Positions 7,369-12,952 of a DNA stretch of 14,153 nt are shown here, piece by piece. The first letter of the stretch is position 1; each line of letters begins with the position of its first letter. Source of the stretch: Clostridia bacterium (GTDB lineage: Bacteria; Bacillota; Clostridia; Christensenellales; Borkfalkiaceae); NCBI GenBank assembly GCA_017648525.1, contig JAGCIP010000026.1, forward strand, positions 1-14,153. The letters are read 5' to 3'. The notes beneath the pieces are model-generated. The model was not told the DNA's origin. It did not search any database and worked only from the letters and a program-made list of their open reading frames with translations. A program made the position numbers and the translations under genes.

Positions 7369-7397
7369 TTGCAAAAAGTCTAATAATATTGTATACT
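7369..7397 (+). promoter_or_regulatory. sigma-A type promoter of lepA-hemW
   Basis: TTGCAA (7369-7374) and TATACT (7392-7397) have a 17-base spacer. The leader to the lepA ATG is about 40 bases and carries AAAGGA at 7433-7438. Confidence 0.65.
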
Positions 7398-7408
7398 ATC
7401 GTTGTAAA
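7380..7408 (-). promoter_or_regulatory. probable promoter of the GDPD gene
   Basis: On the minus strand TTTACA (complement of 7403-7408) and TATTAG (complement of 7380-7385) are 17 bases apart. The box pair interleaves with the rightward lepA promoter, so the two polymerases would compete for the same DNA. Confidence 0.45.
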
Positions 7409-7443
7409 AATTTACCTAATAATTATACCCTTAAAGGAACTTT

Positions 7444-9255
7444 ATGTCAATAAAAAAAGAAAATATCAGGAATTTTTGTATAGTAGCGCATATCGACCAC
7501 GGCAAATCAACGCTTGCAGACCGTCTTATGGAAAAGACGGGGCAAGTAAGCGAGCGTGATATGGAAGAACAACTCCTTGACAGTATGGATTTGGAGCGTG
7601 AACGTGGTATAACCATAAAACTCACGCCCGTTAGAATGTTCTACAAAGCAAAAAATGGTGAAGAGTATATCTTTAACCTTATAGATACGCCCGGGCACGT
7701 TGACTTTACTTATGAAGTTTCACGTTCGTTAAAGGCGTGTGAAGGCGCAATTTTAATAGTAGACGCAACACAAGGCGTTCAAGCGCAAACTCTTGCAAAC
7801 GCTTATCTTGCTATTGATAACGATTTAGAGATTATGCCTGTTATTAATAAAATCGACCTAGCGTCCGCCCGCCCAGACGAAATCGCTCAAGAAGTGGAAG
7901 ATATTTTAGGGGTAGAGGCCATGACCGCACCAAGAATTTCCGCAAAGACAGGGCTTAACGTAGAAGACGTTTTAGAAAAAGTTATTACCGCAATCCCCGC
8001 CCCGAAAGGCGACGACAATGCGCCCTTAAAAGCGCTTATCTTTGATAGTTATTACGATAATTTTAAGGGAGTTATATGTTTCGTTCGTATTATGGACGGA
8101 ACGGTTAAGGTTGGCACGAAAATAAGGACGTTTATGTCCGACAAGCAGTTTGACGTTACCGAAGTTGGCGTTTTCTCACCCAAAATGCAACCAAAAGACA
8201 GTCTTACTGCGGGCGAAGTTGGTTATATTGCCGCAAGCATAAAGAGTATTGAAGACACGGCTGTTGGCGATACTATCACCACCGTTGAAAACCCCGCACC
8301 AGAACCCCTTGCAGGTTATAAAAAGGCGCTACCTATGGTGTTCTCGGGTGTATTCCCGTTAGACGGCAGTAAATTTAACGACTTAAAAGACGCACTATTA
8401 AAACTTAAACTTAACGACGCAGCGCTCTCTATAGAGCCTGATAATTCGGCTGCGCTTGGGTTTGGGTTTAGATGCGGATTTTTAGGGCTACTTCATATGG
8501 ACGTTATTCAAGAGAGAATAGAGCGTGAGTTTGATTTGCAGATTATAACCACCGCACCGTCAGTATCTTACAAAGTTTATAAAACAGACGGAACGCAAAT
8601 GGTTATTGAAAACCCAACTCACTTACCGCCCGTAACTGAAATAGATTATATGGAAGAGCCGATTATTAAGGCTAGCATTTTAACCCCACCAGACTTTGTT
8701 GGACCGATTATGGAACTTTGTCAATACAAGCGTGGCGTTTATAAAGATATGGTGTATTTAGATAAGCGCAGGGTAGAACTTAAATACGACCTACCGCTTA
8801 ACGAAATTATTTACGACTTTTTTGATAGTCTTAAATCCCGCACAAAAGGATACGCATCTTTCGACTATGAAGTTTCGGGCTACCAAAAGAGCGATTTGGT
8901 TAAACTTGATATGCTACTTAACGGGGACGTTTGCGACGCGCTTTCTATTATCGTTCATAAAGACAAGGCGTACGAACGTGGTAGACAGATAGCCGAAAAG
9001 TTAAAGGACGTTATTCCCCGTCAAATGTTTGAAATTCCTATTCAGGCGGCGGTTGGCGGTAAGATTATAGCAAGAGAAACGGTAAAAGCGTTTAGAAAGG
9101 ACGTTCTTGCTAAATGTTACGGCGGTGACGTTACCAGAAAGAAAAAACTTTTGGAAAAACAAAAAGAAGGGAAGAAGAAGATGCGTTCTATCGGCACGGT
9201 TGAAATTCCGAGCGAGGCTTTTATATCAATTCTAAAAACCGACAGCGATAAATAA
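7444..9255 (+). CDS. lepA: elongation factor 4 (LepA back-translocase GTPase)
   Basis: LepA/EF4 is a ribosome-associated translational GTPase involved in initiation and elongation quality. The 603-residue length is typical. GTPase motifs are G1 AHIDHGKS (residues 15-22), G2 ERGITIK (53-59), G3 DTPGH (81-85) and G4 NKID (135-138). The EF4-specific C-terminal domain is intact and ends with the conserved stretch KKMRSIGTVEIPSEAFISIL. The ATG at 7444 has AAAGGA five bases upstream. It is followed 14 bases later by hemW, an arrangement conserved in Firmicutes. Confidence 0.98.
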   Translation: MSIKKENIRNFCIVAHIDHGKSTLADRLMEKTGQVSERDMEEQLLDSMDLERERGITIKLTPVRMFYKAKNGEEYIFNLIDTPGHVDFTYEVSRSLKACEGAILIVDATQGVQAQTLANAYLAIDNDLEIMPVINKIDLASARPDEIAQEVEDILGVEAMTAPRISAKTGLNVEDVLEKVITAIPAPKGDDNAPLKALIFDSYYDNFKGVICFVRIMDGTVKVGTKIRTFMSDKQFDVTEVGVFSPKMQPKDSLTAGEVGYIAASIKSIEDTAVGDTITTVENPAPEPLAGYKKALPMVFSGVFPLDGSKFNDLKDALLKLKLNDAALSIEPDNSAALGFGFRCGFLGLLHMDVIQERIEREFDLQIITTAPSVSYKVYKTDGTQMVIENPTHLPPVTEIDYMEEPIIKASILTPPDFVGPIMELCQYKRGVYKDMVYLDKRRVELKYDLPLNEIIYDFFDSLKSRTKGYASFDYEVSGYQKSDLVKLDMLLNGDVCDALSIIVHKDKAYERGRQIAEKLKDVIPRQMFEIPIQAAVGGKIIARETVKAFRKDVLAKCYGGDVTRKKKLLEKQKEGKKKMRSIGTVEIPSEAFISILKTDSDK

Positions 9256-9269
9256 AAAAGGAGCAAAAG

Positions 9270-10382
9270 ATGTCAGGTATATACGTTCACGTACCCTTTT
9301 GTAAACAAAAATGTACTTATTGCGACTTTGCGTCTTACCCACGAGAAATAGGCAAGGCGGAGAGTTATTTTGCTTGTCTTTATAGGGAAATTGAAGGGCG
9401 CAGTAAGCAATACCCCGGTAGAGTTATCGACACCATATATGTAGGTGGGGGAACGCCGTCGGTTGTTCCTGCAAAGTTTATTGCAGGCGCAATTAGGCAA
9501 ATAAAAAAATGTTTTCACGTTAGGGAAACTGCGGAAATAACCATAGAACTCAATCCCGGCACGGTAGATGCGGAAAAGATTAAAGAGTATAAATCGGTGG
9601 GTATTAACCGTTTTTCCATAGGCTTACAAACGGGATATGACGACCAACTTAAAAAACTTAACAGAATACATACCGCAAAAGATTTTTTGGAGTGCTGTAA
9701 TCTACTAAAAGGCGAAAATATAAGCGCAGACGTTTTGATAGGTTTAGCGGGGCAAAATTTAGAACAAGTTAAAAAGACGGTGGATTTAGCCCTTGCGGGT
9801 GGGGTTAGCCACATATCAGTTTACGCACTAACGCCGGAAGTAGGCACGCCTATTTACACCGATTATCTTAACGGCGAACTTTTAAGTGACGACGAAGTTG
9901 CCGATATTTACGACGGCATACGCACTTATCTAAAAGAAAAGGGCTTTGATAGATACGAAGTTTCTAACTTTGCTAAGAGCGGTTATCGTTCTCGCCATAA
10001 TCAAAATTACTGGCAACGTGGGGAATATATAGGCGTTGGCGTTTCTGCAAGTTCGTTTATGGAGAATAGAAGATTTACCAACACTTTCAAGATAGACGAA
10101 TACATAAACGCCGTTATTTACAATAAAACTCCCGAAATTTCTAGCGAGATAATAGAAGATAAAGACGCACGCTTTGAGTTTATTATGCTTGCGCTCCGCA
10201 CGACCGACGGACTTAACGTTAAAGAGTACGAGCACTTGTTTAAGTCTAACTTTAAGGACGAATATAAAGCACAACTTTCCAAAAAAGCGCAGTTTTTAGA
10301 GTTTGATGGAGATACCTTAAAAATAAAAGACGAGTATTTATACGTGCAAAACGATATTATACTTTCATTTATGAAAGAATAG
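9270..10382 (+). CDS. hemW: radical SAM haem chaperone HemW
   Basis: HemW is the coproporphyrinogen-dehydrogenase-like radical SAM protein that acts as a haem chaperone rather than a true HemN. The 370 residues include the cluster motif C11-KQK-C15-TY-C18-DF, the SAM-binding GGGTPS (59-64), SIGLQTGYDDQLKKLNRIH, and the HemW-type C-terminal HNQNYW followed by GVGVSAS. This is the usual length for the family. AAAAAAGGAG at 9254-9263 gives a strong ribosome binding site before the ATG. It is co-transcribed with lepA. In many Firmicutes hrcA-grpE-dnaK follows; here a repeat-like intergenic region and spoIIGA follow instead. HemN activity cannot be fully excluded from sequence alone. Confidence 0.94.
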   Translation: MSGIYVHVPFCKQKCTYCDFASYPREIGKAESYFACLYREIEGRSKQYPGRVIDTIYVGGGTPSVVPAKFIAGAIRQIKKCFHVRETAEITIELNPGTVDAEKIKEYKSVGINRFSIGLQTGYDDQLKKLNRIHTAKDFLECCNLLKGENISADVLIGLAGQNLEQVKKTVDLALAGGVSHISVYALTPEVGTPIYTDYLNGELLSDDEVADIYDGIRTYLKEKGFDRYEVSNFAKSGYRSRHNQNYWQRGEYIGVGVSASSFMENRRFTNTFKIDEYINAVIYNKTPEISSEIIEDKDARFEFIMLALRTTDGLNVKEYEHLFKSNFKDEYKAQLSKKAQFLEFDGDTLKIKDEYLYVQNDIILSFMKE

Positions 10383-10394
10383 AAAAGGCTTATA

Positions 10395-10490
10395 TGCGTC
10401 GCATCTCTGCGTTACGCTCCGTGTTTCTTGGGTTGTACAAAAAGTACACGCCCCGACGAAATAGTCGCCTGCCTTGACCTGCTCGCATCT
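10395..10490. repeat. GC-rich, hairpin-rich intergenic element
   Basis: This block is clearly more GC-rich than the AT-rich intergenic bases to its right. TCGCATCT occurs at both edges (10399-10406 and 10483-10490), 84 bases apart, within the larger near-match TGCGTCGCATCT / TGCTCGCATCT. Three hairpins lie in a row. GCGTCGCA / TGCG-TT-ACGC spans 10396-10417 with loop TCTC. TGTAC / GTACA spans 10434-10448. CGAC / GTCG spans 10454-10467. From memory, closely similar sequence around the TGTACAAAAAGTACA hairpin recurs in gut Clostridia and is often mis-annotated as tiny ORFs. I therefore call it a dispersed intergenic repeat; only one copy is visible here, so this is not proven. Confidence 0.5.
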
Positions 10491-10631
10491 AATCCGTTTT
10501 TGTGGTTAACGTAAAGCGCCGTGATAGGCGCAAACTTATTAACTTATTCTACAAAATAAATTATAAAACAAAAAAATAACACCTAAACGGCTCTTATTTC
10601 CGTGTTAAAATCTTATGCACGGGGGAGAGAG
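10491..10631 (+). promoter_or_regulatory. upstream region of spoIIGA, promoter unresolved
   Basis: This AT-rich stretch should hold the spoIIG promoter. A small GCGCC/GGCGC hairpin lies at 10516-10531. TTCTACA at 10547-10553 is one mismatch from TTCGACA, the reverse of the Spo0A box TGTCGAA. TTAAAAT at 10605-10611 could be a -10-like box. None of these is strong enough to fix the start. GGGGGAGAGAG at 10621-10631 is the purine-rich ribosome binding region of spoIIGA. Confidence 0.3.
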
Positions 10632-11462
10632 ATGACCGTTTACGTTGAATACGTTTTAATTGATAATTTGGTTATAGATTATCTGCTACTTAAAGCCACC
10701 TTTTCTCTCACCGCAATTAAAGTGGGAAAAGGTAGGCTTTTATTTTGCGCTTTTTTCGGGGCTATGGTGGCCCTTTTATACCCTTTATTAGAAAGTCACG
10801 CTTTACTTTCGGTGCTGTTAAAAGTTCTATCGGGATTTTTTATAGTTTTACTTGCGCATCCTTTTAATTCAGTCAGAAGTTATTTCATAAACGTGGCGGT
10901 GTTCTTTGCATATACTTTTATCACGGGCGGGGCTATAACAGGGGTGTATTCGTTACTAAATATCGATTATTCAACAGAAACAAGTATAGCGTTTATGATT
11001 ATACCCGTGTATTTAGTGATAAAGGGATTAAGGTCGGTGGCGACCTATCTTTACAGAAGAAAAGACGTTGCTTGTTTAACGGTGGAGTGCGGGGTGTTTT
11101 TTGGCGGAAATGAAATAAAACTTAACGGATTTTACGACACGGGAAACGGCGTTTACGACGGGGATAGCCCTGTTATTTTTTGCGAAAAGCACACCTTTAT
11201 GCAAGTGGTTAAAGAAAGGCTAGCCGTTATTAAATTAAAGAAAATAAACGTTGACACGGTTAATCAAACAAGTGAAAATTTTTGCGTAAAGTTAGAGAAA
11301 ATCGAGATATATAATAATGGACAAAAGAATATATATAATAACGTAACCTTGTGTTTAGTAAAAGGGTGCGTGGGGGATGGTTACGACTTAATTTTACACC
11401 CTGCGCTAATGGAGAGTAATTATGAAAATAAGTTTGATAAAAAGGCTAAAAAAATTTCTTAA
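10632..11462 (+). CDS. spoIIGA: sigma-E processing peptidase SpoIIGA
   Basis: SpoIIGA is the membrane-bound aspartic protease that cleaves pro-sigma-E in the mother cell after a signal from the forespore. The 276 residues comprise an N-terminal half of about five membrane segments (residues 1-140) and a C-terminal cytoplasmic protease domain. The aspartic protease signature DTGN is at 169-172 in the context LNGFYDTGNGVYDGDSP. The C-terminal YDLILHPAL (251-259) is the conserved SpoIIGA ending. The ATG at 10632 is chosen over an in-frame GTG at 10602 because GGGGGAG lies just upstream and MTVYVEYVLIDN is the family N-terminus. It is slightly shorter than the roughly 300 residues of Bacillus. 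Its 3' end overlaps sigE by 41 bases, a translational coupling of protease and substrate. Confidence 0.95.
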   Translation: MTVYVEYVLIDNLVIDYLLLKATFSLTAIKVGKGRLLFCAFFGAMVALLYPLLESHALLSVLLKVLSGFFIVLLAHPFNSVRSYFINVAVFFAYTFITGGAITGVYSLLNIDYSTETSIAFMIIPVYLVIKGLRSVATYLYRRKDVACLTVECGVFFGGNEIKLNGFYDTGNGVYDGDSPVIFCEKHTFMQVVKERLAVIKLKKINVDTVNQTSENFCVKLEKIEIYNNGQKNIYNNVTLCLVKGCVGDGYDLILHPALMESNYENKFDKKAKKIS

Positions 11463-12132
11463 AAAGTTCACGCTTTCACAAAATCTTTTGCGGTTTATAG
11501 GCGGGGGCGAAGTATTGCCGTCGCCTTACACGGCGGAAGAAGAAATAGAAATGGTTTCAAGGCTTTCTAACGGGGACAAGCAGGTGCGAGACGACCTTAT
11601 TGAGCACAATCTTCGCTTGGTTGTGTATATTGCTCGCCGATTTGAAAACACAGGGGTGGATTTAGACGATTTGGTTTCGGTTGGAACGATAGGATTAATA
11701 AAGGCGGTAGGCTCTTTTAATAGCGATAAAAACATAAAACTTGCGACGTACGCATCTAGGTGTATAGAAAATGAAATTTTAATGCATTTAAGGCGCACGG
11801 TTAAGCAAAAGAGTGAAATTTCTTTTGACGAGCCGTTAAACACCGATTGGGAAGGTAATGAACTAATGCTTTCCGACGTTATGGGCACGGACGGGGACGT
11901 TGTTTATAAACGCATAGAAAACGGCGTTGAAACCGAACTACTTGGCGTTGCGCTAACTAAACTTAACGATAGAGAGCGGGAAATTATGGAACTACGATAC
12001 GGACTTAACGGCGGGGAAGAAAAAACACAAAGGGAAGTTGCCGATATGCTGGGAATTTCACAAAGTTATATATCAAGATTAGAAAAAAGGATTATTGTTA
12101 GGTTACAAAAGGAATTTTCAAAAATGGTATAA
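11422..12132 (+). CDS. sigE: RNA polymerase sporulation sigma-E precursor
   Basis: This is the mother-cell sigma factor of early sporulation, made as an inactive membrane-associated precursor. The 236 residues include a basic and hydrophobic pro-sequence (about 1-24), followed by FIGGGEVLPSPYTAEEE, which aligns with the Bacillus YIGGSEALPPP cleavage region. Region 2 is LIEHNLRLVVYIARRFENTG...KAVGSFN (59-100) with LATYASRCIENEILMHLRR (108-125). Region 4 contains the HTH QREVADMLGISQSYISRLEKR (203-223). The ATG at 11422 has GGAGAG at 11411-11416. Its substrate relation to SpoIIGA is direct. Downstream lies a fibre-like gene, not sigG as in Bacillus. No terminator is seen after the stop, so some read-through into the next gene is possible. 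Confidence 0.97.
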   Translation: MKISLIKRLKKFLKKFTLSQNLLRFIGGGEVLPSPYTAEEEIEMVSRLSNGDKQVRDDLIEHNLRLVVYIARRFENTGVDLDDLVSVGTIGLIKAVGSFNSDKNIKLATYASRCIENEILMHLRRTVKQKSEISFDEPLNTDWEGNELMLSDVMGTDGDVVYKRIENGVETELLGVALTKLNDREREIMELRYGLNGGEEKTQREVADMLGISQSYISRLEKRIIVRLQKEFSKMV

Positions 12133-12171
12133 GGTTTATATATGGTGTTTATAAAAAACATTAAAAAAGCG

Positions 12172-12200
12172 TTGACAAAAAGCAAATTGAGATGTATAAT
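12172..12200 (+). promoter_or_regulatory. consensus sigma-A promoter of the fibre-like gene
   Basis: TTGACA (12172-12177) and TATAAT (12195-12200) match consensus at all twelve positions with the optimal 17-base spacer. It is the strongest promoter in the window and implies abundant product. The expected start is near 12207, giving a leader of about 48 bases. Confidence 0.9.
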
Positions 12201-12210
12201 CACATTATCA

Positions 12211-12230
12211 AATAAATTATTTAATTTATT
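12211..12230. promoter_or_regulatory. AT-only inverted repeat in the fibre-gene leader (possible operator)
   Basis: AATAAATTA (12211-12219) and TAATTTATT (12222-12230) are perfect inverted copies around TT. The site begins a few bases after the expected transcription start, where a repressor would block a strong promoter. An A-U-only RNA hairpin would be weak, so a protein site is the likelier reading. Confidence 0.4.
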
Positions 12231-12254
12231 CAATTAAGAAAGGAGAACAAAAAA

Positions 12255-12881
12255 ATGAAAAAATTAAGTTTGTTAATTGCAATGATTTTATGCGTAACAA
12301 TCGGTGGCGTATATGCAAACTGGGTGTATCTTAACAGCACGGACGTTGCGGATGAAACCGTTAACATGACCATGAACCTTACCGAAGTTGCTTACTCTAA
12401 CTCAAACGGTTCGTATAAAATCTCAAACAGTTTAGTGTTGACGATTGACCCTGCGGAAGGCACATCTCACACCACGTCGTTAAAGGCAGAAGGTTCAATT
12501 CTTATTACCTTTACGCCTAACACCTTTGCAGACAAAGCCGTTAAAGACAATGCGGTTGAATCTACTTGGTTTTTGGGACTTACTAATCCCAGCTGGACTT
12601 ACGACGACGGACACGGTCAAGGACCAAGAGATATTATTGTTCTTGATGCAGACCACGCAGAAGGTCACGAAATCGTTTGGACAAAGGGTGAAGACGGCGT
12701 ATTCTCTTACACAGTTACTGCAGAACAATTCTTGGAACATGTTAACTTAACTGCTTTCAATTTAGACACCAAGGCTAAATACGATACGTTCAACACAGCG
12801 CTTGGTAACGGTAACATTTCTATCACTGTTTCTGACGGCGATCAAAGTGGTCAACAACAAGTTAACCCTGCCAACGCATAA
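12255..12881 (+). CDS. secreted protein with SipW-type signal peptide (TasA/CalY-like fibre candidate)
   Basis: This is a 208-residue exported protein. Residues 1-21 form a signal peptide: basic MKK, a hydrophobic core, then GGVYA with probable cleavage before NW. The signal has the SipW-cognate look of TasA/CalY/camelysin proteins: GGVYANW followed at once by an acidic, Ser/Thr-rich start of the mature chain. The mature part is acidic, lacks cysteine, is rich in beta-prone Thr/Val/Asn stretches, and has no LPXTG anchor or membrane segment; it ends QQQVNPANA. AGGAG at 12241-12245 precedes the ATG. The ER-type signal peptidase encoded next is the probable processing enzyme. I infer an extracellular fibre or matrix protein. 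No close family is recognised from the mature sequence, so biofilm, spore-surface or adhesion roles are all open. Confidence 0.75.
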   Translation: MKKLSLLIAMILCVTIGGVYANWVYLNSTDVADETVNMTMNLTEVAYSNSNGSYKISNSLVLTIDPAEGTSHTTSLKAEGSILITFTPNTFADKAVKDNAVESTWFLGLTNPSWTYDDGHGQGPRDIIVLDADHAEGHEIVWTKGEDGVFSYTVTAEQFLEHVNLTAFNLDTKAKYDTFNTALGNGNISITVSDGDQSGQQQVNPANA

Positions 12882-12904
12882 TTTTTTAATAAAAAACTAA
12901 TTAA

Positions 12905-12934
12905 CGTTAACCCATACATTAGTGTGGGTTAACG
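12905..12934 (+). other. strong intercistronic hairpin between fibre gene and sipW
   Basis: CGTTAACCCATAC (12905-12917) pairs over all 13 bases (one G-U) with GTGTGGGTTAACG (12922-12934) around the loop ATTA. The next bases are CCCTTTTAGGG, with only four T, so it is not a full terminator. It probably attenuates transcription or stabilises the upstream messenger, setting more fibre protein than peptidase. CCC (12935-12937) can also pair with GGG (12943-12945) inside the sipW ribosome binding site. Confidence 0.8.
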
Positions 12935-12952
12935 CCCTTTTAGGGAGTGCTA

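Noticed and set aside
10394..10477. A 27-codon ORF inside the GC-rich intergenic element (ATG at 10394; contains LYKKYTPR).
   Set aside because: It lacks a convincing ribosome binding site, coincides with three hairpins and the repeat-like edges, and is better explained as chance coding of a noncoding repeat.
10395..10490. A CRISPR fragment or tRNA-like gene, suggested by the hairpins and edge repeat.
   Set aside because: Only one short near-repeat pair exists with no regular spacers, and no cloverleaf or T-loop consensus can be drawn.
10602..10631. An upstream GTG start for spoIIGA adding ten residues.
   Set aside because: The added residues are translated through the purine-rich ribosome binding region; the ATG at 10632 gives the normal family N-terminus.
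11526..11888. A 120-codon minus-strand ORF within sigE.
   Set aside because: It is a shadow of the conserved sigE frame, has no ribosome binding site and its product has no recognisable domain.
12142..12237. A 31-codon ORF between sigE and the fibre-like gene.
   Set aside because: It is built from AT-rich promoter and leader sequence, spans the consensus promoter and the inverted repeat, and resembles no protein.
12905..12942. The intercistronic hairpin as a full terminator ending the fibre-gene transcript.
   Set aside because: Only four T follow, after GCCC, and sipW has no promoter of its own that I can see, so the two genes are more likely one operon.
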